Positions 7,571 to 14,046 are shown, counted from the first letter of the stretch. The stretch is 14,504 bases of DNA from Granulosicoccus sp964594905 (GCA_964594905.1 CAZQOI010000070.1:1-14504), one strand, 5' to 3'. Program-made: numbers and translations. Notes: generated by a model not told the origin, from the letters alone.

Positions 7571-8467
7571 TTACGCCTCTTCAGTGGTCTTGTAATTTCG
7601 TCTTCCGCCGTTTTCAAGTGCGCTGAAGCGTTTGTAGTCCCATAAATATTGGGCCGGGATGGCTGACACACATGATGCGACACTTCGATTAAGTGCTGCC
7701 GTCGCAAGCTTCATATCTGAGTCCGCGATGTGAGCATCGGCATGTTGTACGTGGAGGCGCCAGCCGCGGGCCTTGGGTAGTCGTTCAGCAAAACAGAATA
7801 AAACGTTTGCATCAGTTTTATTGGCTAATCGGCTTAGCAACGTCATCGTCAAAGCAGGCGTTGTCATAAACGGTGCAAAGACTCCATTTGTTTCATCGGG
7901 TTCTTGATCAGGCAGAATGCCTATGGTTCCACCCGCTTTGAGCACGCGCATTGCATCTCGGATGCCTTTGCTGCTGAGTTCCAGGGCTTGACCACCGAGT
8001 CCTCCACGCCATTTGAGTAAAAGAGGTGCAAGTATTTTGTTACGTGGGCTTCGATAGAAGTAATTGAGCTCTGTTTGTTTGCTCACAATCAGATTGCTTA
8101 ACTCCCAATTACCGATATGAGGAGAAGCTAGTATCGCGCCCTTGTTTGTTGTCAATGCCGATTCCAACAAGTCTTGGCCCTCGGTGTCGGCAATGTAGCG
8201 ATTTACCACATCTGTCGGTCGATACCAGATCCATGCGCACTCTGTGAACATCATTCCAGTGTGTAAAAGGCTCTCATGCGCAAGAGAATTACGTTCTTCT
8301 GTCGACATCTCGGGATAACACAACGACAGATTGATCGAAGTTATTTGCCGAGCACGTGAGTTTGTCCACCAGGCAATACGACCGATCAAGCGTCCAATAG
8401 CCTGGTTCATCCATAACGGTAACCAAGCCAGCGCGCGCATCGTTTTGTCGATCAGAAAACTTGTCAT
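7571..8467 (-). CDS. Lipid A biosynthesis acyltransferase (LpxL/HtrB family)
   Basis: Adds a secondary acyl chain to lipid A at the inner membrane, using acyl-ACP. 298 aa, near the usual 290-310. A hydrophobic N-terminal stretch (about residues 10-35) can act as membrane anchor. The catalytic HX4E motif is HIGNWE (His117-Glu122) within ASPHIGNWELSN; the second conserved block is GILPDQEP (183-190), and YLWDYKRF lies near the C-terminus. All fit the LPLAT superfamily. The start at 8465-8467 has no good ribosome site, and the gene lies downstream of the terminator of the small RNA on the same strand, so it probably has its own promoter. Whether it is LpxL, LpxM or LpxP, and which acyl chain it uses, cannot be told by eye. 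Confidence 0.9.
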   Translation of the reverse strand: MTSFLIDKTMRALAWLPLWMNQAIGRLIGRIAWWTNSRARQITSINLSLCYPEMSTEERNSLAHESLLHTGMMFTECAWIWYRPTDVVNRYIADTEGQDLLESALTTNKGAILASPHIGNWELSNLIVSKQTELNYFYRSPRNKILAPLLLKWRGGLGGQALELSSKGIRDAMRVLKAGGTIGILPDQEPDETNGVFAPFMTTPALTMTLLSRLANKTDANVLFCFAERLPKARGWRLHVQHADAHIADSDMKLATAALNRSVASCVSAIPAQYLWDYKRFSALENGGRRNYKTTEEA

Positions 8468-8612
8468 AGTCGGAGGGCGCGACTGGGCATATTGATGAAC
8501 AGCATCGGGCGGTCGGATTAGACAAATTGTAGATGCCAGACGTGGCTGCAGGAAGTCAGGTGCTCAATCACGTGCTCATTCACATAATTGGCAAAGGATT
8601 TTCGGATGCCCC

Positions 8613-8647
8613 AAAATAAAAACCCCCGACCGTCCACTGGTCGGGGG
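8613..8647 (-). terminator. Intrinsic terminator of the GGA-rich small RNA
   Basis: On the minus strand a perfect 9-bp GC-rich stem, CCCCCGACC with GGTCGGGGG (8647-8639 and 8631-8623), encloses the 7-base loop AGTGGAC and is followed at once by TTTTTATTTT. This is a textbook terminator on the minus strand; on the plus strand the stem is followed by GCGAACC and would not terminate. The loop carries a GGA, so it may also bind CsrA. Confidence 0.93.
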
Positions 8648-8771
8648 CGAACCTTCCTGGTTCCTCAGGTTGATGCGGTCATCGAGCAACCTCTCCTGCG
8701 GTTGCGAACTTCCATGTTGACTTACATCGTCCTTGATACTTCCTTGTGTGTGGCGTGTTGCTGACCACGTG
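8613..8771 (-). ncRNA. Probable CsrA/RsmA-sequestering small RNA (RsmY/RsmZ/CsrB-like)
   Basis: The minus strand shows a self-contained RNA gene of about 150-160 nt: upstream activator boxes, GGA-rich hairpins and an intrinsic terminator. There are seven GGA motifs (plus-strand TCC at 8741, 8730, 8711, 8694, 8662, 8655 and 8633); about 2.5 would be expected in this length at even base use. The clearest hairpin is GCAACC-GCAGGAGA-GGTTGC (8705-8686), with AGGAG in the apical loop. CCTG-AGGAAC-CAGG (8669-8656) has another GGA in the loop. AAGGAC at 8734-8729 is flanked by weak pairing arms, and the terminator loop AGTGGAC has one more. GGA in hairpin loops is what CsrA/RsmA binds. The LetA-type box upstream is the second independent argument. 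The 5' end is approximate. No ORF with a ribosome site fits the strand. I see no match to 6S RNA or other common RNAs. Confidence 0.78.
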
Positions 8772-8778
8772 GTTAGTA

Positions 8779-8784
8779 TCCATA
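8779..8784 (-). promoter_or_regulatory. Candidate -10 box of the small RNA
   Basis: TATGGA on the minus strand, with an adjoining TACTAA, is the best -10-like sequence between the activator boxes and the GGA-rich RNA. No good -35 box is present at 16-18 bases, as is common for promoters that depend on an activator. It would place the RNA 5' end near 8771. Confidence 0.35.
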
Positions 8785-8803
8785 GGCCGCCAAAAAAATG
8801 CCA

Positions 8804-8861
8804 TCAGAAAACGGCTCTTTTTTTGTCAGAAATTTCTGATTTTTTTGTAGGAATTTTCCTA
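8804..8861. promoter_or_regulatory. LetA/GacA-like activator boxes in 22-bp phasing
   Basis: The central element, TCAGAAATTTCTGA (8826-8839), is a perfect 14-bp palindrome and matches the Legionella LetA box TNAGAAATTTCTNA at every defined position. Exactly 22 bp away is a second palindrome, TAGGAATTTTCCTA (8848-8861). Extended by one base it reads TGTAGG-N6-CCTACC, close to the Pseudomonas GacA box TGTAAG-N6-CTTACA. A half-site, TCAGAAA (8804-8810), is another 22 bp to the other side. A run of seven T plus G precedes each of the two full boxes, so the repeating unit is 22 bp. In the known systems the response regulator LetA, GacA or UvrY binds here to switch on Rsm/Csr RNAs. Confidence 0.75.
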
Positions 8862-8901
8862 CCCTCGGACGGGTAATTCCAACTATCAGTAACTTAGCCC
8901 G

Positions 8902-8925
8902 GAACACAGCCCAGAACACAACCCA
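8902..8925 (+). repeat. 12-bp direct repeat just upstream of dtd
   Basis: GAACACAGCCCA (8902-8913) is followed directly by GAACACAACCCA (8914-8925), one mismatch in twelve. It ends eight bases before the dtd start codon, within the likely 5' leader. No function is apparent. Confidence 0.6.
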
Positions 8926-8933
8926 GAGAAATC

Positions 8934-9383
8934 ATGATAGCCCTGATTCAAAAGGTCTCGGAGGCCAGCGTCACCATCGACAAACAGCGAACCGCGGAAA
9001 TCAATTTCGGCGCGCTAGCCCTAATTGGTGTTGAGAAATTGGACACCCAGAAAGAGGTTCAGCAGCTAAAAGAAAAAATCCTGCTATTTCGGATGTTCAG
9101 TGACGACAGCGGCAAAATGAATTTAAATATCACTGAGGCGGCAGGCGAGCTTTTGCTGGTGCCGCAATTCACTCTGGTTGCGGACACCAACAAAGGTCGG
9201 CGGCCCGGATTCTCGCGTGGTGCAGCGCCCGAACTCGCAAGCAAGCTGTTCGCACAACTGTGTGATTCGTTTGATCAGACGATGGCTAAACCAGTTGGAC
9301 GCGGTAGTTTTGGCGCCGATATGCAGGTTGGTTTGGTAAATGATGGGCCAGTCACATTTTTGCTGCAAGTGGGCGATGAATAG
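8934..9383 (+). CDS. dtd: D-aminoacyl-tRNA deacylase
   Basis: Hydrolyses D-amino acids (D-Tyr and others) and achiral Gly from mischarged tRNA, proofreading in the cytoplasm as a homodimer. 149 aa, standard for DTD, and similar throughout to the E. coli protein: MIALIQKVSEASVT at the start, KMNLN, FTLVADTNKGRRPGF, ADMQVGLVNDGPVTF at the end. The Gly-cisPro motif is NDGPVT (about residues 136-141). The other active-site motif, normally SQxT, reads PQFT (77-80): Thr80 is kept but Ser77 is replaced by Pro. The start follows a weak AGAGAA site. The gene lies on the opposite strand to the small RNA and shares the regulatory region with it. About 105 bases separate it from hisB, with a stem-loop between. 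Confidence 0.93.
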   Translation: MIALIQKVSEASVTIDKQRTAEINFGALALIGVEKLDTQKEVQQLKEKILLFRMFSDDSGKMNLNITEAAGELLLVPQFTLVADTNKGRRPGFSRGAAPELASKLFAQLCDSFDQTMAKPVGRGSFGADMQVGLVNDGPVTFLLQVGDE

Positions 9384-9385
9384 GC

Positions 9386-9412
9386 ATTCCAGCGGTTTGA
9401 ACCGTGTGGAAT
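9386..9412 (+). other. Stem-loop between dtd and hisB
   Basis: ATTCCA and TGGAAT (6 bp) enclose, after small bulges, CGGT and ACCG around a TTGA loop. It begins three bases after the dtd stop codon. No T-run follows, so it may protect or process the 3' end of dtd rather than terminate. The following bases contain AGGGTTTGT twice (9413-9431). Confidence 0.4.
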
Positions 9413-9488
9413 AGGGTTTGTCAGGGTTTGTGGGTGTTTCAAACGGCGGAGAGCGTGTATCCTCCGACGCTTTTATAGGGGATTGTGG

Positions 9489-10082
9489 GTGTCCAATCGG
9501 CAGGCGCGAGTTGAGCGCAAGACCTTGGAGACCTCCATTGCTGTTGAGTTGAAACTCGACGGTTCGGGGGCCGGGAAATTCGAAACGGGTGTGCCGTTTC
9601 TGGAGCATATGCTTGACCAGATAGCACGTCATGGTCTTTTTGATCTCGACGTGCACTGCAAGGGTGATGTGCACATTGATGATCATCACTCTGTCGAGGA
9701 CATTGGCATCACGCTTGGTCAGGCCTTTGCAGACGCACTCGGTGATCGCAAGGGGATCAGTCGCTATGGCCACGCCTATGTGCCTCTTGACGAGTCCTTG
9801 TCACGCGCTGTGATTGATTTTTCCGGGCGTCCTGGTTTGCATTTCAATGCCGAATTCAAGCGCCCGCACGTGGGTAGTTTTGATGTCGACCTGACCCAGG
9901 AGTTTTTTCAGGGTTTCGCCAACCACGCCAGGGCCACGGTGCACCTGGATGTTATTCGTGGTGCTAATGATCATCACAAGATCGAAACCTTGTTCAAAGC
10001 ATTCGGTCGAGCTCTGCGGGTTGCCTGTACGATTGACGAGCGTGCACAAGATGCAATGCCGTCAACCAAAGGCTCCTTGTAG
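9489..10082 (+). CDS. hisB: Imidazoleglycerol-phosphate dehydratase (monofunctional HisB)
   Basis: Dehydrates imidazole-glycerol phosphate to imidazole-acetol phosphate in histidine synthesis. At 197 aa it contains only the dehydratase, without the N-terminal histidinol-phosphate phosphatase that is fused in E. coli. The metal-binding repeats are plain: DDHHSVEDIG (about 65-74) and NDHHKIETLFKAFGRAL (about 160-176), with FLEHMLDQIARHG near the N-terminus. The GTG start at 9489 is chosen because AGGGGA lies six bases before it; the frame stays open to a TTG at 9483, but that codon touches the ribosome site. It is first of six his genes in a row. hisG, hisD, hisC and a histidinol phosphatase must be elsewhere if the pathway is complete. 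Confidence 0.95.
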   Translation: MSNRQARVERKTLETSIAVELKLDGSGAGKFETGVPFLEHMLDQIARHGLFDLDVHCKGDVHIDDHHSVEDIGITLGQAFADALGDRKGISRYGHAYVPLDESLSRAVIDFSGRPGLHFNAEFKRPHVGSFDVDLTQEFFQGFANHARATVHLDVIRGANDHHKIETLFKAFGRALRVACTIDERAQDAMPSTKGSL

Positions 10083-10109
10083 AAGCGCTCAGTCACTGCA
10101 GATTCAACA

Positions 10110-10751
10110 ATGCAACGTATTGCTGTTATCGACTATGGCATGGGCAATTTGCGCTCGGTGTCCAAAGCGATTGAACATGTCGCTCCTGATGATGAGGTGT
10201 TGGTCAGTAGCGACGAAACCGTCATAGCCAGTGCCGATCGTATCGTGTGCCCAGGACAAGGCGCAGCGGCTGATTGTATGTCCGCCTTGCACGAGTCGGG
10301 ATTAGCTCAAACCGTTGTTGACACAATCTCAACCCGGCCGTTCCTTGGTATCTGTATGGGGTACCAGGTTCTATTCACACATAGCGAAGAGAACGATGGT
10401 GTCGAATGCTTGAATATTGTCGATGGCTCTGTCAAACGTTTTGATGACCCATTAACTAACGCTGATGGACAGCGATTGAAAGTACCGCACATGGGTTGGA
10501 GCAAAGTTCGACAGACACGCGAACATCCCCTGTGGGATGGTATTGCGGATGAGTCAAGATTCTATTTTGCGCATAGCTACTTTTGTGTTCCTGTAAATGC
10601 TACTGATACGGTTGCGACAACCGACTATGGCAGTACAGTTTCTGTGGCGATAGCCCGCGACGGATTATTTGCCTGTCAGTTTCACCCGGAAAAAAGTGCG
10701 GCCGATGGGCTTCAGCTACTCCGCAATTTCGTCAACTGGAAAGTTCGTTAG
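10110..10751 (+). CDS. hisH: Imidazole glycerol phosphate synthase, glutamine amidotransferase subunit
   Basis: Class I glutaminase that supplies ammonia to HisF, with which it forms IGP synthase. 213 aa, normal. N-terminus IAVIDYGMGNLRSV is typical; the oxyanion loop is CPGQGAA. The nucleophile is Cys82 in PFLGICMGYQVLF, and His192 and Glu194 in CQFHPEKSAADG complete the triad. It starts 27 bases after hisB with no strong ribosome site. After its stop there are 77 bases before hisA, longer than the other gaps in the first part of the block, with no recognisable element in them. Confidence 0.96.
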   Translation: MQRIAVIDYGMGNLRSVSKAIEHVAPDDEVLVSSDETVIASADRIVCPGQGAAADCMSALHESGLAQTVVDTISTRPFLGICMGYQVLFTHSEENDGVECLNIVDGSVKRFDDPLTNADGQRLKVPHMGWSKVRQTREHPLWDGIADESRFYFAHSYFCVPVNATDTVATTDYGSTVSVAIARDGLFACQFHPEKSAADGLQLLRNFVNWKVR

Positions 10752-10828
10752 ATCATGGAGTTGTCTGACAAGATGTGCTCGACCACTGATGTGGAATGCG
10801 ACAATGCATTCTCCCTGGATAACTACTC

Positions 10829-11581
10829 ATGCTAATCATTCCAGCTATAGATTTGAAAGATGGCAAATGCGTTCGCTTGCGCCAAGGACGAATGGATGAC
10901 GATACTGTCTTCAGTGATGATCCTGTCGAAGTTGCAACGCGTTGGCTGAACGAAGGGGCCCGCAGGATTCATCTTGTTGATCTTGATGGTGCTTTTGCAG
11001 GTGAGCCAAAAAATGCTGACGTTATCCGAAGGATATGCGCAGCGTGTGGCGAAGTTCCAGTACAGATCGGTGGCGGCATTCGCACGATGGAAAGCGCTGA
11101 TGCCTATATCAATGCGGGAATTCAGTGGTTGATCATTGGTACCTTGGCAGTCAAGAGTCCGGAGTTCGTCGATGAGCTTTGTCAACGACATAAAGATCGG
11201 GTAATTGTCGGCTTGGATGCGAAAGACGGATTTGTTGCCACTGAAGGCTGGGCTGAGGCATCTTCAGTCAAGGCATCGGTGTTAGCTCGCCGATTCGAAG
11301 ACGTTGGTGTGAGTGCAATCGTGTATACCGATATCAGTCGCGATGGCATGATGCAGGGAGTCAATGTTGAAGCAACTGCTGAGTTGGCATCGGCTATCTC
11401 GATTCCTGTCATCGCTTCAGGCGGGGTGACATCAATCGATGATATTCATGCGCTAGGTGCGCATCTGGACAGCGGTATTTGCGGAACGATCGTTGGACGG
11501 GCTTTATATGAAGGCACCGTCGATCTAAAACAGGCACAAGAGTTGGCGGATTCATTCCAGCCTTCTTCAGGCACTGCTTGA
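10829..11581 (+). CDS. hisA: ProFAR isomerase, histidine biosynthesis
   Basis: Converts ProFAR to PRFAR by an Amadori rearrangement, the step before HisHF. 250 aa, a (beta/alpha)8 barrel. The catalytic aspartates are seen at Asp8 (IIPAIDLKDGK) and Asp130 (VIVGLDAKDG). The phosphate-binding loops are QIGGGIR (about 79-85) and IASGGVTS. The N-terminus and these motifs separate it from the homologous HisF next door. The ATG at 10829 is preceded only by a weak GGA. The stop is one base from the hisF start (TGAGATG), which suggests translational coupling. Confidence 0.96.
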   Translation: MLIIPAIDLKDGKCVRLRQGRMDDDTVFSDDPVEVATRWLNEGARRIHLVDLDGAFAGEPKNADVIRRICAACGEVPVQIGGGIRTMESADAYINAGIQWLIIGTLAVKSPEFVDELCQRHKDRVIVGLDAKDGFVATEGWAEASSVKASVLARRFEDVGVSAIVYTDISRDGMMQGVNVEATAELASAISIPVIASGGVTSIDDIHALGAHLDSGICGTIVGRALYEGTVDLKQAQELADSFQPSSGTA

Positions 11582-11582
11582 G

Positions 11583-12365
11583 ATGGGTCTCGCCAAGCGC
11601 ATCATTCCCTGCCTTGACGTTGATGCTGGACGCGTCGTCAAAGGTGTCAAATTCATGGAGATTCGTGATGCTGGCGATCCGGTCAGCGTTGCGCGTGGTT
11701 ACAACGAAGCGGGTGCGGACGAAATTACCTTTCTCGATATCACCGCAAGTTCGGATAATCGCGAAACTATCGTGTCAGTGGTTGAGCAAGTCGCTTCAGA
11801 GGTGTTCATACCGTTGACTGTTGGTGGTGGCATACGTGAGGTTGACGATGTTCGCAAGTTACTCAATGCCGGTGCCGATAAAGTCAGTATCAACACTGCG
11901 GCCGTCAATCGACCGGAACTTGTTCGTGAGGCAACCGATAAAGTGGGCTCGCAATGTATCGTTGTTGCCTTGGATGCCAAATGTGTCTCCGAAGAAGGCG
12001 CTCCTAAGCAGTGGGAAATCTTTACCCATGGTGGTCGTAAGCGAACTGGCATAGATGCCATTCAATGGGCAGAGCGGATGGCCTTACTTGGTGCAGGTGA
12101 GCTGTTGTTGACCAGCATGGACAGAGACGGAACGAAGTCAGGTTTCGATTTGGCACTAACCCGCGCAATCAGTGACGCTGTTGAGATACCGGTAATTGCT
12201 TCCGGTGGTGTTGGTACTCTTCAACATCTAAGCGATGGTGTTAATGAAGGGGGAGCTGATGCCGTACTTGCAGCCAGTATTTTTCATTTTGGCGAACACA
12301 CAATACGTGAGGCCAAGGAACATATGGCGGCCCAAGGTATCGAGGTTCGTCTCAATGCGTTATGA
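11583..12365 (+). CDS. hisF: Imidazole glycerol phosphate synthase, cyclase subunit
   Basis: Uses ammonia from HisH to turn PRFAR into imidazole-glycerol phosphate and AICAR; the AICAR goes on to purine synthesis. 260 aa, a (beta/alpha)8 barrel related to HisA. Catalytic Asp12 (RIIPCLDVDAGRVVKG) and Asp131 (CIVVALDAK) are present, with phosphate-binding loops LTVGGGIR and VIASGGVGT. Also visible are TFLDITAS and LLTSMDRDGTKSGFD, characteristic of HisF. It starts one base after the hisA stop. The separation from hisI is 48 bases. Confidence 0.97.
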   Translation: MGLAKRIIPCLDVDAGRVVKGVKFMEIRDAGDPVSVARGYNEAGADEITFLDITASSDNRETIVSVVEQVASEVFIPLTVGGGIREVDDVRKLLNAGADKVSINTAAVNRPELVREATDKVGSQCIVVALDAKCVSEEGAPKQWEIFTHGGRKRTGIDAIQWAERMALLGAGELLLTSMDRDGTKSGFDLALTRAISDAVEIPVIASGGVGTLQHLSDGVNEGGADAVLAASIFHFGEHTIREAKEHMAAQGIEVRLNAL

Positions 12366-12413
12366 CTTGCCATTGCCCTTTAGCAGTGCGTTTCAAATGC
12401 TGGGAGAGAGTGG

Positions 12414-12812
12414 ATGAATCAAGCTGACTTTACTCAGGATGTTGCGTTTAATGATTCGGGCTTGGTGCCTGTCATTACTCAGGATGTTAATACTGGGCAA
12501 GTGCTGATGTTTGCATGGATGAATGCCGAAGCGCTAGCCGAGACAGCTCGGACCGGACAAGCCGTGTATTTTTCAAGATCTCGTCAGAAATTATGGCGCA
12601 AGGGTGAGTCGTCTGGCCATACGCAGACAGTGCACGAACTTCGGCTCGACTGCGACGGTGATGTGATTTTGATGAGAGTTGAGCAAATTGGCGGTATTGC
12701 TTGTCATACCGGTAGGGCTCATTGTTTCTATCGACGGCTCGACGAGCAACACAAATGGCAAGAATGTGAACCCGTACTTCGCTCACCAGAGTCGATTTAT
12801 GGAAAAGAGTGA
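12414..12812 (+). CDS. hisI: Phosphoribosyl-AMP cyclohydrolase
   Basis: Opens the adenine ring of PR-AMP, the third step of histidine synthesis. 132 aa, the monofunctional form; in E. coli this domain is fused to HisE. Zn and Mg ligands are visible: DCDGD with Asp79, Cys80, Asp81 and Asp83, plus Cys97 and Cys104 in ACHTGRAHCFYR. The conserved WMN (35-37), YFSRSRQKLWRKGESSGH (52-69) and LMFAW also fit. The ribosome site GGGAGAGAG lies a few bases before ATG 12414. The next his gene, hisE, follows after a 117-base gap rather than being fused or overlapping. Confidence 0.96.
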   Translation: MNQADFTQDVAFNDSGLVPVITQDVNTGQVLMFAWMNAEALAETARTGQAVYFSRSRQKLWRKGESSGHTQTVHELRLDCDGDVILMRVEQIGGIACHTGRAHCFYRRLDEQHKWQECEPVLRSPESIYGKE

Positions 12813-12929
12813 ATTTGGGCCTGTACCGGTGAATACGGTGTGGAAATTCGCCAAAGTAACGCACTTGTTGGCGGTAGACTGGCGCGCCATTCCTTTTGGT
12901 AAAGAATTTACAATACGAGGCAGACGTCC

Positions 12930-13250
12930 ATGAGTGGTGTTCTGACGCGGCTGGAGGCCGAAATTACGTCCCGTAAGGGTGCGGATCCGTCAACTTCTTA
13001 CACGGCGAGCTTGTTTCATCGTGGTGATGACGCCATATTGAAGAAAGTGGGCGAGGAAGCCATCGAGTTTATTTTGGCGGCAAAAGAAGACGACAATGAC
13101 CACTTGATCGCAGAAGCCGCGGATGTGTGGTTTCACATGTTGGTCATGATGAGTGCGAAAGGTCTTAGCTCGTCTGATATTCTGAGCGAACTACAACGTC
13201 GCGAAGGGGTCTCCGGTATTACGGAGAAAGCCTCTCGCGATGAAACATGA
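12930..13250 (+). CDS. hisE: Phosphoribosyl-ATP pyrophosphatase
   Basis: Removes pyrophosphate from PR-ATP, the second step of histidine synthesis; a small all-alpha MazG-like enzyme. 106 aa, normal for separate HisE. Motifs: SYTASLF (about 22-28), KKVGEEAIEFILAAK (38-52) with the Mg-binding EExxE pattern, and EAADVWFHMLVMM (61-73) with the ExxD pattern. It lies 117 bases after hisI; that gap has no convincing ORF or terminator. A TACAAT at 12910-12915, 15 bases before the start codon, is only a weak promoter hint. tatA follows 18 bases after its stop, so his and tat are probably co-transcribed at least in part. Confidence 0.95.
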   Translation: MSGVLTRLEAEITSRKGADPSTSYTASLFHRGDDAILKKVGEEAIEFILAAKEDDNDHLIAEAADVWFHMLVMMSAKGLSSSDILSELQRREGVSGITEKASRDET

Positions 13251-13268
13251 AAACTGGAGATTTAATAA

Positions 13269-13493
13269 ATGGGCGTCCCAAGTGTTCCAAGCCTTCTGCT
13301 GATTCTGGCCATCGTCATTCTGATTTTTGGCGCAAAGCGATTGCGTAATCTGGGTGGTGATCTTGGTACAGCGGTTAAGGGTTTTAAGCAAGCTGTCAAG
13401 AATGAAGACGATGATCCTGCACAACTCGCATCTGATGATGAGGCAGCTGATTCAACTGTCATGAACAAATCAGACGACAAAACCTCGGCTTAA
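13269..13493 (+). CDS. tatA: Twin-arginine translocase subunit TatA
   Basis: Small membrane protein that oligomerises to make the passage for folded Tat substrates. 74 aa. The short N-terminal hydrophobic helix (SLLLILAIVILIF), the hinge FGAKRLRNLGGDLGTAVKGFK and an acidic unstructured tail are the TatA pattern. The FGAKRL motif with Phe-Gly is the TatA/E hallmark, against the IGPERLP motif of the following TatB. TatA usually begins with a slightly longer or more polar N-terminus, so the first residues here (MGVPSVP) are on the short side but workable. The ribosome site GGAGA precedes the ATG by about eight bases. Confidence 0.93.
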   Translation: MGVPSVPSLLLILAIVILIFGAKRLRNLGGDLGTAVKGFKQAVKNEDDDPAQLASDDEAADSTVMNKSDDKTSA

Positions 13494-13498
13494 GGTTT
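13480..13498 (+). other. Stem-loop overlapping the tatA stop
   Basis: AAACCT and AGGTTT form a 6-bp stem around a 7-base loop that contains the tatA TAA, followed by GTTTAAC. It could be a weak attenuator that keeps tatA output above tatB, which cells normally need, but the stem is AT-rich and the T-run poor, so this is a suggestion only. Confidence 0.3.
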
Positions 13499-13553
13499 GT
13501 TTAACTTCCGAGTTCTAGTGCTTTAGGTTAATTGACTGCGAGTTTGATACGAC

Positions 13554-14042
13554 GTGTTTGATGTCGGTTTTACCGAATTGATGTTTATCGGCGTAATTGC
13601 ACTGGTCGTTATTGGGCCGGAGAGGCTGCCTGCGGTCGCTCGAACGGCAGGTAAGTGGGTAAACAAAATGCAGCGCTTTGTGAAAGGCGTGAAATCCGAC
13701 TTTGCGTCTGAGTTTGAATCCGGCGAACTGAAAAAACTGATTGGAGATCAACGCGATCAAATCAGTGAGCTCCGGGAAATGGTGGATTCCGCTAAAAAAG
13801 ACTTTCAGAAAAGTAGTCAGGAAATTGTTCGTGATGCGAACGAGAGTATGTCGTCTATAGAAGAATCCTCAAAGTTAAGCGATAGTTCGGCGAGCGGTAG
13901 TTCTGGCAGCGAGAACGGATCAGGGAACGATGCGGAAGATACAAATGAAAATACAAACAATGCATTGAGTTCTGACACCAGTGTATCCAAAGCCGAATCG
14001 AGCAGTCGTTCGGAAAGCACAGGTACAGGCACCTCCTCTTAA
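13554..14042 (+). CDS. tatB: Twin-arginine translocase subunit TatB
   Basis: Receptor subunit that works with TatC to bind Tat signal peptides. 162 aa. N-terminus MFDVGFTELMFIGVIALVVIGPERLPAVARTAGKWV is clearly TatB, with Glu8 in the membrane helix and the IGPERLP hinge. An amphipathic helix and coiled-coil-prone region (KLIGDQRDQISELREMVDSAKKDFQ) follow. The last 60 residues are very rich in Ser, Glu, Asn and Gly and look disordered. The start is GTG (13554-13556) with only a faint ribosome site, 60 bases after tatA. The TAA is four bases from the tatC ATG. Confidence 0.93.
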   Translation: MFDVGFTELMFIGVIALVVIGPERLPAVARTAGKWVNKMQRFVKGVKSDFASEFESGELKKLIGDQRDQISELREMVDSAKKDFQKSSQEIVRDANESMSSIEESSKLSDSSASGSSGSENGSGNDAEDTNENTNNALSSDTSVSKAESSSRSESTGTGTSS

Positions 14043-14046
14043 AGAC

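Noticed and set aside
8289..8525. 78-codon minus-strand frame at the start of the acyltransferase gene
   Set aside because: Alternate-frame shadow of a secure coding region.
8764..8775. ACCACGTGGT palindrome as a separate operator
   Set aside because: It lies at the presumed 5' end of the small RNA and may simply form a 5' hairpin; a 10-bp palindrome alone is weak evidence.
8818..8846. Plus-strand intrinsic terminator at TCAGAAATTTCTGA followed by seven T
   Set aside because: The palindrome has no bases left for a loop and is AT-rich; the match to the LetA box explains it better.
9123..9773. 216-codon minus-strand frame across dtd and hisB
   Set aside because: Antisense to two well-supported genes and without recognisable motifs.
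12679..12933. 84-codon plus-strand frame bridging hisI and hisE
   Set aside because: Half of it is hisI in another frame; the rest has no ribosome site or motif and would only fill the spacer.
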